A stretch of 64,000 nucleotides of DNA from a virus: positions 1 through 64,000 of IMG/VR virus record IMGVR_UViG_3300034062_007329. The stretch is one strand, 5' to 3'. The notes under the pieces are model-generated. The model was not told the origin of the DNA and searched no databases. It saw only the letters and a program-made list of their open reading frames with translations. The translations under genes and the position numbers were made by a program. This document shows positions 18,478 to 26,677 of this stretch, one piece after another; the stretch's first letter is position 1; every line of letters begins with the position of its first letter.

Positions 18478-19293
18478 ATGATTAAGATCAAAATAAATCA
18501 CTCAAGAAATAGCCCACCAGTTGATACAACCGATGTGGAATTTAACACACAAAGCAAGATTAGCGGATTTGGTCTAACTACTCCTGATAATGTTATTGGA
18601 CCTGCTGGTGATCCTTTTAGGGCAAGTTCTGCTTTACCAAGACACGCGCTGGAAGAAGAAAGACCCGAAGATCGTCTACCAAGCGGCTACGAAAAACCAG
18701 GCTTTAGTATTTTTAAAGAAGATCATTGCGGGTGCCAATGCGAAGATTGTGCGGAAGAAGAAGGCGAAAGTGTAAAATATTTTGATGAATATCTCGCAGA
18801 AGGTCTTGATGAATCGCTTTTATACGAAAAAAAGGATCGTTGTTATTATCAAGCTAAACAAAAATATGATGTGTTCCCAAGTGCATACGCTTCTGGTTAT
18901 ATAGTTCGCTGCCGAAAAGGCAAGGTTGGTCGTAAGCGTAAAAAAACAAAAGTAAAAGTACGTAAAAAGAAAACAAACGAGAATTTTGAGCTTGACATCG
19001 ATGAACTATTAGAAGAGGGTACTTTTGATAAAGAAAAATCCCAAGGTTTGCATGGTTGGTTCGCCCGTAAAGGCGGTAAAGGCAAAAGCAAAGGCTGGGT
19101 AGATTGTAATACCTGTCGTACAAATCCAAAGACAGGGCGTAAAACTTGTAAAACATGCGGTAGACAAGCTGGTGAAAAGCGAAGCAAATACCCAGCATGT
19201 CGTCCAACTCCTTCTGCTTGTACCAGAACTGGAACCAGAAAAAAACGCGGTCCTATGAGAGTTTCTTGGAAAAAGAAGAAAAAAGAGGAATAA
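18478..19293 (+). CDS. Cys-rich basic protein, DUF5872-like
   Basis: 271 aa. N-terminus MIKIKINHSRNS, a second leader type shared with the HAD protein (MIKIRI) and the kinase-like protein (MLKIRI). An acidic middle contains CGCQCEDC. Then DRCYYQAKQKYDVFPSAYAS and GLHGWFARKGGKGKSKGWVDC with TCKTCGRQAGEKRSKYPACR, which resemble the DUF5872 repeat of viral proteins of unknown function. Very basic C-terminus. Probably virion-associated by leader and late-type motif; function unknown. Confidence 0.65.
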   Translation: MIKIKINHSRNSPPVDTTDVEFNTQSKISGFGLTTPDNVIGPAGDPFRASSALPRHALEEERPEDRLPSGYEKPGFSIFKEDHCGCQCEDCAEEEGESVKYFDEYLAEGLDESLLYEKKDRCYYQAKQKYDVFPSAYASGYIVRCRKGKVGRKRKKTKVKVRKKKTNENFELDIDELLEEGTFDKEKSQGLHGWFARKGGKGKSKGWVDCNTCRTNPKTGRKTCKTCGRQAGEKRSKYPACRPTPSACTRTGTRKKRGPMRVSWKKKKKEE

Positions 19294-19295
19294 AA

Positions 19296-19706
19296 ATGAA
19301 AATTTTAAAAGAAGAGTTGACAAAAATAATCGTAGAATCAATTCAAGAAGCGCTTATTGTAGAACAGATTGGCGACGAAACCGCCGTATTAGAAGACGGA
19401 ACACCAGTTTGCGAAGGATGTTTGTATGAGGATTTAACATGTGGCTGCCCAGATAAGCTGGAAGAAGCAAAATATCAGGGCAGAACTGTTCCATTAGGTA
19501 AGCCAATGCGTGGTGACGTTAAAAAGTTTAAAGTCTATGTTCGTGATCCATCGACTGGTAATGTTAAAAAAGTCAATTTTGGTGATCCAAACATGAAGAT
19601 TAAAAAAAGCAATCCAAAACGCCGCAAAAGCTTCCGCGCCCGTCATAATTGTGACAACCCAGGTCCAAGAACAAAGGCGCGCTATTGGTCATGCCGTAAG
19701 TGGTAA
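19296..19706 (+). CDS. MKILK-leader protein with conserved basic C-terminus
   Basis: 136 aa. Leader MKILKEELTKIIVESIQEAL, with IVE/S matching a T4-type prohead cleavage site. Cys cluster CEGCLYEDLTCGC, then a strongly patterned C-terminus (KPMRGDVKKFKVYV ... KRRKSFRARHNCDNPG ... YWSCRKW) that I recognise as recurring in phage proteins without assigned function. Start set at the ATG after GAGG. Proposed virion-internal protein. Confidence 0.65.
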   Translation: MKILKEELTKIIVESIQEALIVEQIGDETAVLEDGTPVCEGCLYEDLTCGCPDKLEEAKYQGRTVPLGKPMRGDVKKFKVYVRDPSTGNVKKVNFGDPNMKIKKSNPKRRKSFRARHNCDNPGPRTKARYWSCRKW

Positions 19707-19711
19707 AAACA

Positions 19712-21652
19712 ATGAACAAAGAAAAATTTTATAAGTGGCTTTTTGAAGAAAAGAAAAAAGAACAAGACACAACAAAAAAATTCTTTGTTCTTGTTGGTCC
19801 TCCTGCTGTCGGTAAAACAAGCTGGATCAAGCATTTTATTGAAGAAAGCGGAGAAAGTTATACTGTAATAAGCAGAGACCAAATCATCGAAGACCAGATA
19901 TTTCCAAAATATAAATTAGCTAATAATGAACTATATGGTTTGGTGCCGCCAAAAGACGCAGAAGTGGGACAAATCGTAAACGGCTTTGAAAAATATGGTA
20001 AAGTTATAGAAGACCGCAAAGGTAGGAAAGCTTTTAAAAATATTCTTGAAGCAAATGAAGAAGTCGAAAAGCAAATCAAAAAACAAGTTGACGCTGCTCT
20101 GTCTAAAGAAGAAGAAACTCCTGACAATATAGTAATTGATGCTATTAATGGTACAGAACAAGAAAGAGCTAAAGCCCTTGGTTTGATTACAGACCGACCA
20201 GAATACAAAAAAATAGCTGTATATTTTGAGTTTCAACCGTACAGAAAAGAAATAGAAACAAGAGCACATTTGAGAGCGCAACAAATGAAAAAAGAATTAG
20301 GTGCAACTTTCGGCAGAGAAGTACCAAGCAAAGCGTATGATGCAATGTTTTCAAGAATAACAAAGCCACACAGTTCCGAAGGTTTCGATGAAATATCATC
20401 TTATGATAGTTTTAAGGGAGTTAAAACGCCAACAATGCAACCAACAGCAGAAAGTCTAACTTTAGGATTTAGAAAATATTTGAATGAAGAAATAAATGAA
20501 GAAAATTTTGGTGTTGTAAAAACTGGAAGTGGCTTAAATGTAAATTACGTTTTAATTGATACAAGCGCTTTACTAAAGCTGTATAAGTCATTAGACCCAC
20601 AAAATCCTGACATTAGAAAAAAAGATCTAATCGATAACAATGTTGTTGTCAGCGCAATTAAAATAGCTGAAAATACTCAAGAATTAAAGGATGAATACGG
20701 TACCTGCATGAATGCAAGCCAAGTTAAGGTTTCTGCTGTTAATAAAAATTTAGCACGTAGAGGGTACGGAAAACGCTTATACAAGATCATAATGTCTGAA
20801 CATCCAGAAGGGTTATATCCTGATAGAGATTTTGTTAGCCCTAAAGCTGCGAATGCTTGGGTTGATATGTCTTCCGCTGGGGTTAAATTTAAGGAAATTA
20901 AGGATGGGGATGACACCAGAGATGTTTTTGATGATAAAAATAATCCAAAAACACCAACACCAGAAGATGATTGTGTAATCCATCCACGATATGACGGCGA
21001 TCCTTTGAATAGAGCTTATACTCATGGAGCTGAAAATATCGATGTTTATCTTATGAAGGCTCATGAAGCCCTTGCTACTTGCGAAGAAATGATACCTGGC
21101 GGTTGGACGATTGAATCATTAGAAGATTTAATCGTTGATGCTGGTATGTCTCTTTATGATATAGCAATTGGATACGAAGGAGACTTACAAGAGGCTCGCT
21201 TAAGTAAAGTATGGAAAAAGCGAGCAAAAGCCCGCGCTAATCGTCAACAAAGAGCTTACGATAAAACTGATTTAAAGTGGGCACATAAACGACAATTTGA
21301 AATTCATAAAAAGTATCCAGAGCTTGAGCAAGAATATTTAAAAGAGATAGAAGCTGCCACGCAAGCTTCAAAAGCGGCAAAAGAATATCTTCTAAAAATT
21401 AGAGAATTAAGAAAAAAGAAAATGGAAGAAAAAAAGCAGGAAATGGTTGCTCCAACGGATAAAAATTTGAAGAAAAGACCTAAACCAGCAAACCCATACG
21501 CTGGCGAAGGACCAGAAACAAAAAATTTCCCTTATAAAAAAGCAAGAACTGGTGGTGTTGCTAAGGTTTATCAAAGAAGAGCAAGCAAGACACCATCCGC
21601 AGCCCCAGGTGAAGCTTGGGCTTTAGAAGAAGAAACCGAAAAAAAGGAATAA
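19712..21652 (+). CDS. P-loop kinase + GNAT-like + coiled-coil fusion protein
   Basis: About 646 aa, three parts. Residues 20-240: P-loop domain with Walker A VGPPAVGKTSW and ISRDQIIED, like polynucleotide-kinase/zeta-toxin NTPases. Residues 255-400: FRKYLNEEIN linker then an acetyltransferase-like segment with VNKNLARRGYGKRLYKIIM (GNAT motif A R-x-x-G-x-G/R) and DDCVIHPRYDGDPLN. Residues 490-646: basic coiled coil (WKKRAKARANRQQRAYDKTD). ATG 19712 chosen; GTG 19700 is possible. Neighbours carry virion leaders and a HAD phosphatase follows 1.2 kb later. Biochemical role unknown. Confidence 0.7.
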   Translation: MNKEKFYKWLFEEKKKEQDTTKKFFVLVGPPAVGKTSWIKHFIEESGESYTVISRDQIIEDQIFPKYKLANNELYGLVPPKDAEVGQIVNGFEKYGKVIEDRKGRKAFKNILEANEEVEKQIKKQVDAALSKEEETPDNIVIDAINGTEQERAKALGLITDRPEYKKIAVYFEFQPYRKEIETRAHLRAQQMKKELGATFGREVPSKAYDAMFSRITKPHSSEGFDEISSYDSFKGVKTPTMQPTAESLTLGFRKYLNEEINEENFGVVKTGSGLNVNYVLIDTSALLKLYKSLDPQNPDIRKKDLIDNNVVVSAIKIAENTQELKDEYGTCMNASQVKVSAVNKNLARRGYGKRLYKIIMSEHPEGLYPDRDFVSPKAANAWVDMSSAGVKFKEIKDGDDTRDVFDDKNNPKTPTPEDDCVIHPRYDGDPLNRAYTHGAENIDVYLMKAHEALATCEEMIPGGWTIESLEDLIVDAGMSLYDIAIGYEGDLQEARLSKVWKKRAKARANRQQRAYDKTDLKWAHKRQFEIHKKYPELEQEYLKEIEAATQASKAAKEYLLKIRELRKKKMEEKKQEMVAPTDKNLKKRPKPANPYAGEGPETKNFPYKKARTGGVAKVYQRRASKTPSAAPGEAWALEEETEKKE

Positions 21653-21653
21653 A

Positions 21654-22178
21654 ATGAAAATCACAAAACACACATTAAGACAAATAATTAAAGAAGAAAT
21701 AGAAAAGCTTTTTGAAAACAAAAAAATAAAAACAGAAGATATTGCAGCAGGAATAAAAATTATAAACGAATATATTTTGCTTATAGATAAATGCTCTCAA
21801 TATAAAAAAGATGACTCTTCAAGTCTACAAATCACTATTGATAGCTTTAAAAAAGCATTAGGAAAAGGAAGCGAACTACATAAAGGTTTATTTCAAGAGA
21901 AAGAAATGAAACCAAATAGGATATATTATGTCCCCGCTAATAGCTTTAATCCATATCAAGCAGGCGTCTTCGAAAAACTTTTTGATTTAGAAAAATATTG
22001 TATAGATTATATAAAAGGCGGTTGGGGTTTTAAGGGGTTTTTTGACTATCACCCTCATCTGTTTAAAGACAAAGGGCTCAGAGATCAAGAATCTTTTTTG
22101 CAAATTTTAAATGAATGTAGGGGCGTTTTAGAAAATTTTGCTGATCAATTTTCAACTGAAATTGATTTAGGAGTATAA
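21654..22178 (+). CDS. MKITK-leader protein
   Basis: 174 aa. Leader MKITKHTLRQIIKEEIEKLF (IKE as possible cleavage site). The remainder is helical with an aromatic segment (GGWGFKGFFDYHPHLF). One base after the fusion gene. Proposed virion-internal protein of unknown function. Confidence 0.62.
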   Translation: MKITKHTLRQIIKEEIEKLFENKKIKTEDIAAGIKIINEYILLIDKCSQYKKDDSSSLQITIDSFKKALGKGSELHKGLFQEKEMKPNRIYYVPANSFNPYQAGVFEKLFDLEKYCIDYIKGGWGFKGFFDYHPHLFKDKGLRDQESFLQILNECRGVLENFADQFSTEIDLGV

Positions 22179-22181
22179 ATA

Positions 22182-22436
22182 ATGAAAATCACAAAAAAAT
22201 TATTAAAAGAAATGATTGAGGCGGAAATAACTAATTTAAAAGAAACTGACGACATGTTCCCAGAAATTAAGTTGGATAAGCAAGGACAAAGTCTTCTTAG
22301 AGAAGTAGCGAATGCTTTAGGGGATGCAAACTTTTTATTAAATTATGTTAATTTTTCGACAAATGAACAGAAAGAAGCAGTAATCTACATTAAAAATGTG
22401 CTTGAAAAAGTAAAGAGCCTTTTACAAACAAAATAA
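22182..22436 (+). CDS. MKITK-leader protein, short
   Basis: 84 aa. Leader MKITKKLLKEMIEAEITNL, then a helical body (LLREVANALGDANFLLNYV). Member of the tandem leader-bearing set. Confidence 0.62.
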   Translation: MKITKKLLKEMIEAEITNLKETDDMFPEIKLDKQGQSLLREVANALGDANFLLNYVNFSTNEQKEAVIYIKNVLEKVKSLLQTK

Positions 22437-22453
22437 ACAACAGGGATAAAATA

Positions 22454-22801
22454 ATGAAAATCACAAAACAACTGTTAAGAGAAATGATTGAAGAAGAAAT
22501 GAAAGTTATTCAATTGGGTCTTGGTCAGCCTCTACAAGCTCATGGATATATTGGCGGTGAACAAGGTATGGAAATCCAACCAAGTGAACCACAAATGGGT
22601 TATGAACAAGATCCAGATGGTTACGAAGGAAGTATGGCAAAAAATAACTTGTACAACTTAAAAAGTGATGCTATGATGCTCTGCGAACTCATCGCAGAGG
22701 ACGAGAATTTAGAGCCTTGGGTTGAGGAAAAGATCGCAGTTGCCGCCTCAATGTTAAACTCTGTGGCTCGTCACATGAAGGCAGAAAAAACAAGGATGTA
22801 A
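22454..22801 (+). CDS. MKITK-leader protein
   Basis: 115 aa. Leader MKITKQLLREMIEEEMK, a Gly/Gln-rich linker, then a helical domain (NLYNLKSDAMMLCELIAEDE, EPWVEEKIAVAASML). The helical domain type recurs in other phage leader proteins. Immediately abuts the HAD gene. Confidence 0.64.
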   Translation: MKITKQLLREMIEEEMKVIQLGLGQPLQAHGYIGGEQGMEIQPSEPQMGYEQDPDGYEGSMAKNNLYNLKSDAMMLCELIAEDENLEPWVEEKIAVAASMLNSVARHMKAEKTRM

Positions 22802-23314
22802 ATGATTAAGATCAGGATTGCTAATCAAAAATATTGCACAAAATTGTCTGTGTTTGATTTCGACGGAACTTTATTTAAAAGCCCAGACAAACCAGAAGGC
22901 TACAAAGGTAACTGGTGGATTGAAGCTAAGTCCTTGAATCCGCCGGCAGTTCCTAAAAAACCTGGTGATCAATTCTGGAATTTAGATGTCGTTGATGCCG
23001 CAATAAATGAATTAGCTAATCCTAAGAATTACGTGATATTAATGACTGGTCGTGTTGACCAGTTTTTTGAAGAACGTATAAATGAATTAGTAAAGCAGAA
23101 GGGCTTGAACTTTAAACACGTATGGCTAAACCAATTTGGTAGAAGCACTGGTGAGTTTAAAGTAGAAAAGATACGCGAACTCTTGAAAAATAATCCTTCA
23201 ATTAAAGAAATTGAAATGTGGGAAGACGAACAGGACAAGATCGAACTATATACTGAAGAATTTGGTAAGCAATATAAATTTAATATAAATAAAATAAAAG
23301 GCAGGGAAAAATAA
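22802..23314 (+). CDS. HAD-superfamily phosphatase, Swiss-army-knife RNA-repair type
   Basis: 170 aa. Motif I LSVFDFDGTLFKSP, motif II YVILMTGRVDQFF, acidic motif WEDEQDKIELY. The inserted GNWWIEAKSLNPP and FWNLDVVDAAI blocks match the HAD domain of Swiss-army-knife RNA-repair proteins. Expected to remove phosphate, possibly from nucleic-acid ends. N-terminus MIKIRIANQKY is the second leader type. The P-loop fusion 1.2 kb upstream could supply kinase activity, as in T4 Pnk split over two genes; that link is inference. Confidence 0.75.
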   Translation: MIKIRIANQKYCTKLSVFDFDGTLFKSPDKPEGYKGNWWIEAKSLNPPAVPKKPGDQFWNLDVVDAAINELANPKNYVILMTGRVDQFFEERINELVKQKGLNFKHVWLNQFGRSTGEFKVEKIRELLKNNPSIKEIEMWEDEQDKIELYTEEFGKQYKFNINKIKGREK

Positions 23315-23680
23315 ATGGATCCATTAATAGTTAATATGTTAGTAGGTATTGAACAACAGTTACGTATTCTTCATTGGCAAACAGACAGTTTTGCTCAACA
23401 TGAAGCATTTGGCAAAACTTATGCTGCTCTTGGAGATCTTATTGATGCATTTATGGAAGGCGTGATGGGAAAATATGGAAGATTCCAATTGCAAAGTAAT
23501 TCTGTTCAAATCATTAATATGTCCGAATTAGATATAGCGGATTTCATTGATGGCAGCGCCCAGTTCTTCAGTGGTCTTTCCGAGCAATTAGATCCAGAAA
23601 CTGATACAGATTTATTAAACATTCGTGACGAAATGTTGGCAGCAATCAGCAAACTAAAATATCTGCTAACTCTTAAGTAA
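23315..23680 (+). CDS. Ferritin/Dps-like helical protein
   Basis: 121 aa, all helical. RILHWQTDSFAQHEAFGKTY and LIDAFMEGVMGKYGR follow the H-W ... H ... D-x-F-x-E pattern of Dps/ferritin-like and DUF5856 proteins. Metal-ligand positions are only partly evident. It directly follows the H-A-D gene; terminator downstream. Confidence 0.6.
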   Translation: MDPLIVNMLVGIEQQLRILHWQTDSFAQHEAFGKTYAALGDLIDAFMEGVMGKYGRFQLQSNSVQIINMSELDIADFIDGSAQFFSGLSEQLDPETDTDLLNIRDEMLAAISKLKYLLTLK

Positions 23681-23708
23681 TACATTCTTTACAACATAAA
23701 AAAAACAT

Positions 23709-23740
23709 GCTATAAGTTTCTAAAGCTTATAGCTTTTTTA
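23709..23740 (+). terminator. Rho-independent terminator
   Basis: GCTATAAG / CTTATAGC stem and TTTTTT. Confidence 0.85.
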
Positions 23741-23753
23741 TTGGAGAAAATAT

Positions 23754-24035
23754 ATGTGTGTAATTTGCCGTGGGCTAAAAAATCACAAAATGACAATAGA
23801 GGAAGCAGAAGAAAAATATCAAGAGTTTTTAGAATTAGACTTGTTGGATGAAGACCATCAAGAAAAAGTCGAAGAACTAATTGCAGAAGCAGCTGATGAA
23901 TTAGCTTATTGGGATCTTGCCAAGAGAGATGTCTTTAGAAGAGACTATGACGATGACATTGACGAAAATGAACTTGTGCATGATGAAGTTGACGACCCAG
24001 AAACAGATTATTCAGACGAACCAGATGATGATTAA
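23754..24035 (+). CDS. Small acidic protein
   Basis: 93 aa. Starts MCVICRGLKNHKMTIEEAEE (one CxxC) and ends in an Asp/Glu-rich tail. GGAG before the ATG. Abuts the aminoacyl-transferase-like gene (ATGA-type spacing). Function unknown. Confidence 0.6.
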   Translation: MCVICRGLKNHKMTIEEAEEKYQEFLELDLLDEDHQEKVEELIAEAADELAYWDLAKRDVFRRDYDDDIDENELVHDEVDDPETDYSDEPDDD

Positions 24036-24734
24036 ATGAAAATAATTTATGATCATACGCATGGTTTTGGTAAAATGCGTGATCAAGCGTATATATACGC
24101 CCCAACAGGAGCCTTAGTTGAAGAAAAAGAGCATAAAGAAGCGCTGGAAACTGGTTGGTGTCCTTTATTAAATAATCTCTGGTTTCAAACAAGATCTACA
24201 AGAATAGATATAAAAAAGTATATACCAAATAAAAAGCTTTTAAAAAAAGCAAAACACATAAAACCATTTTATGGTGTATCACTTGATAATACAAAGAAAG
24301 CAATTTTTTTTGAGATATTCCAAAAATATATTAAATACAAAAAATTTAAAAGTCAAGATTACTCACTCGACGATATAATCAATACATCGAATGGCTACGT
24401 TTATTATGCATATGCAAATAAAATAATTGGTTTTTGTTTTTTCAAGATCTTAGCAAATAATATGTTTGCGGTTGAATTTGCTTGGGATTATGAAGATCCG
24501 AAGCTTTCTCTTGGAAAGTTAAACATACATTTTCTTGCTTACTTTGCTAAAATGAAAAAGTATGATTGTGTATACCTTTCTTCGGGATATGAAAGCTGCT
24601 CTATATACAAATCAGACTATGAAGGTTTCCAGTGGTGGACGGGAATGAAATGGTCAGAAGATGTTGAACACTTCAAGCGCCTGTGTTATAGTGATGATAA
24701 GGTGAAGATAGAGTTTGATTGGGAGAATATATGA
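24036..24734 (+). CDS. Arginyl/leucyl-tRNA-protein transferase-like (GNAT fold)
   Basis: 232 aa. NKIIGFCFFKILANNMFAVEF, then LSLGKLNIHFLAYFAKMKKY, VYLSSGYESCSIYKSDYEGF and WWTGMKW follow the C-terminal domain of Ate1/Bpt transferases (S-L-G ... Y-L-G-Y-x-x-x-x-C-x-K-M-x-Y-K-x-x-F). Those enzymes add Arg or Leu to protein N-termini, marking them for degradation. The N-terminal WCPLLNNLWFQTRSTRIDI fits the substrate-recognition part but lacks the usual CxxC pairs. Assignment is by pattern. Its stop overlaps the interrupted purA start (ATGA). Confidence 0.6.
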   Translation: MKIIYDHTHGFGKMRDQAYIYAPTGALVEEKEHKEALETGWCPLLNNLWFQTRSTRIDIKKYIPNKKLLKKAKHIKPFYGVSLDNTKKAIFFEIFQKYIKYKKFKSQDYSLDDIINTSNGYVYYAYANKIIGFCFFKILANNMFAVEFAWDYEDPKLSLGKLNIHFLAYFAKMKKYDCVYLSSGYESCSIYKSDYEGFQWWTGMKWSEDVEHFKRLCYSDDKVKIEFDWENI

Positions 24735-24772
24735 TTGACTATGCAGATGTTGTAGTAGATTTAGCTTGTTAA
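24731..24772 (+). pseudogene. Remnant of the original purA 5' end
   Basis: ATG overlapping the upstream stop (ATGA) encodes MIDYADVVVDLA, then Cys and TAA. The same 12 residues begin the intact purA at 25449, but 8 of 12 codons differ, all silently. The coupled position shows this was the original purA start, cut off by the endonuclease insertion. Confidence 0.85.
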
Positions 24773-24793
24773 AATGCTTATAATGGTCGTATG

Positions 24794-24803
24794 AACTACT
24801 TAT
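24794..24803 (+). promoter_or_regulatory. Late-type motif AACTACTTAT
   Basis: Copy of the recurrent motif 25 nt before the GIY-YIG gene, with GGAGG between. Confidence 0.5.
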
Positions 24804-24827
24804 TATATATGTCATGGAGGCTTTATA

Positions 24828-25442
24828 ATGAGTACAAAAAAATCTGGAATTTATCGTATTACCAATAAAGTAAATAATAAAATTTATATTGGTTCTGCCT
24901 ACAACTTATCTAATCGATTTTCTACACACAAATATTCTTTAAGAAATAATAAACATAAAAATCCACACCTACAAAGTGCTTGGAATTTATATGACGAGAA
25001 AGATTTTATATTTGAAATTCTTGAAATCGTAGAAGATAAAACAAAAATTATTGAAAGAGAACAATATTATTTAGATTTATATAACCCATGCGATAATTCT
25101 ATAGGCTATAATATTGCTAAAAAAGCTGGTAATACTGCTGGAGTTAAAGTATCTCTTGAAACAAGACAAAAACAAAGCGAATCAGCAAAAAAAAGACCAA
25201 AATATAAATGGACTGAAGAACAGAAACAAAATAGGAAAAAGACCCGCAAAGGTCAAGTAATGCCTTGGGCTAAATTAAACTGGGGGCTTGTAAACGAGAT
25301 AAGAAAGTTGTATACTGATGGCGTCTTCCAAAGAGAAATAGCAAAAAAATATAATTTGGCACAAACGACTGTAAGTGAAATTATAAGAAATGTAATTTGG
25401 ATCGATGAGTATTATGCCTACGAGCGTAGGAGAAACGGATAA
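24828..25442 (+). CDS. GIY-YIG homing endonuclease
   Basis: 204 aa. GIY-YIG catalytic domain at residues 6-95 (SGIYRITNK, KIYIGSAYNLSNRF, Glu in IIEREQYYLDLYN). The C-terminal DNA-binding part holds WGLVNEIRKLYTDG and a helix-turn-helix (QREIAKKYNLAQTTVSEIIRN). Such free-standing endonucleases cut an uninvaded allele and spread by repair. It separates the upstream purA stub from the recoded purA, so purA is the likely target. Own late-type motif and GGAGG. Confidence 0.93.
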   Translation: MSTKKSGIYRITNKVNNKIYIGSAYNLSNRFSTHKYSLRNNKHKNPHLQSAWNLYDEKDFIFEILEIVEDKTKIIEREQYYLDLYNPCDNSIGYNIAKKAGNTAGVKVSLETRQKQSESAKKRPKYKWTEEQKQNRKKTRKGQVMPWAKLNWGLVNEIRKLYTDGVFQREIAKKYNLAQTTVSEIIRNVIWIDEYYAYERRRNG

Positions 25443-25448
25443 ATAATT

Positions 25449-26447
25449 ATGATAGATTATGCTGATGTAGTGGTTGATCTTGCGTATGGGGATTCTGGAA
25501 AGGGAAAAGTTACACATCATTTAGCTAAAGTTGGGAACTATACTCACGTAATCAGGTTTTCTGGAGGCAATAACGCTGGACACACGATTTACCACGAAGG
25601 CAAGAAGTTTATCACTCATTCTATTCCTTCTGGTGTATTTTATGGAATTCGAAGCATTATTGGACCTGGATGTGTACTTAATGTAGAGCATTTCTTTAAT
25701 GAGATGAAGGAGTTGGAAGATGGTGGTGTCAGGTGTCAGGGCTTGGTATTTATTGCACGAAATGCTCATATCATCACCGATGAACACGTTATGGAGGATC
25801 GACAAGATAACGTTATCGGGACAACAAAACGCGGCGTCGGTCAAGCCTATCGTGACAAGCACAGCCGCAAGGGCATACGAGCGGAACAGGTAGAAAAGTT
25901 AAAACCATACCTAATTGATATGTATGAGGAGTTTTATAAACCTAATCAAATTAGTCGTATCCTTTTTGAAGGCGCTCAAGGATTTGGTCTTGATATCGAT
26001 TGGGGAGATTACCCTTACGTTACTTCTTCTGGCTGCACTGTTGCTGCTGCAATTGCTAATGGAGTTCCTGCAAAGCGAATTCGCAATGTTTGGGGAGTTG
26101 CGAAAGCTTATGAAACGTATGTTGGAATGAAGAAATTTGAACCAGATGAACCCGTGTTTAAAACAATGAGAGAAATTGGAAATGAATACGGAGCAACAAC
26201 TGGTCGTCCTCGTCAATGCAATTGGGTCAATGCAAAAAATCTTTTTAAAGCTATCGATCTAAACGGAGCTAACAAGATTGTATTTAACAAGGTTGATATC
26301 TTGAGAGAGATTGGCTCTTGGAAGATCTATGATGAAGACGACAAACTTGTAGAGTTTAAGAGCGAAGAAGAAATGAAAACTTGGTTTGCTAATAAGCTCC
26401 CAAGATCAACTGAGATCTATTGGTCGGATTCACCGGAAAGACTATAA
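25449..26447 (+). CDS. purA: Adenylosuccinate synthetase, short phage form
   Basis: 332 aa (bacterial PurA is about 430). Joins IMP and aspartate using GTP, first committed step to AMP. P-loop YGDSGKGKVTHHLA keeps the catalytic Asp and replaces the next Glu by Ser. NNAGHTI, IGTTKRGVGQAYRD (IMP phosphate loop), GATTGRPRQCNW (aspartate loop with both arginines) and NKVDIL (guanine site) are present. The C-terminal part of bacterial PurA is shortened, as in archaeal forms. Its first 12 codons are a recoded copy of the stub at 24731. The retained Asp argues against PurZ of Z-genome phages. Confidence 0.9.
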   Translation: MIDYADVVVDLAYGDSGKGKVTHHLAKVGNYTHVIRFSGGNNAGHTIYHEGKKFITHSIPSGVFYGIRSIIGPGCVLNVEHFFNEMKELEDGGVRCQGLVFIARNAHIITDEHVMEDRQDNVIGTTKRGVGQAYRDKHSRKGIRAEQVEKLKPYLIDMYEEFYKPNQISRILFEGAQGFGLDIDWGDYPYVTSSGCTVAAAIANGVPAKRIRNVWGVAKAYETYVGMKKFEPDEPVFKTMREIGNEYGATTGRPRQCNWVNAKNLFKAIDLNGANKIVFNKVDILREIGSWKIYDEDDKLVEFKSEEEMKTWFANKLPRSTEIYWSDSPERL

Positions 26448-26665
26448 TGGAGACTATAAAAGTAAAGCAGGGAGAATTTGAGGCTACAATATCGAAAGAC
26501 CCAGAGAGGGTCTTCATAAGCTTTAATATCCCAATGAAAGAACAAGAAGGTTTCAACCCAAATGATTTTTCATATCTTATTGAGCACATGATGTATCTGG
26601 CGATGAATAAAGATGGGAAATATGTCGTGGAATATCAGGGGCTTGACACGCCAATATCTGCGTGA
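26447..26665 (+). CDS. Hypothetical protein
   Basis: 72 aa starting METIKVKQGEFEATISKDP, on the last base of the purA stop (TAATG). Beta strands then a helix. Its 3' end contains the promoter for the next gene. No family recognised. Confidence 0.55.
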   Translation: METIKVKQGEFEATISKDPERVFISFNIPMKEQEGFNPNDFSYLIEHMMYLAMNKDGKYVVEYQGLDTPISA

Positions 26666-26671
26666 TAGAGT
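26643..26671 (+). promoter_or_regulatory. Promoter, leaderless class
   Basis: TTGACA, 17 nt ending TGA, TAGAGT; the next ATG lies exactly 7 nt after the -10, at the predicted +1. Confidence 0.72.
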
Positions 26672-26677
26672 GTCTCT

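Noticed and set aside
25449-26447. PurZ (2-aminoadenine pathway) instead of PurA
   Set aside because: PurZ replaces the P-loop catalytic Asp by Ser; here G-D-S-G-K-G-K keeps it, and N-K-V-D supports GTP use. No MazZ- or DatZ-like gene was seen in the window.
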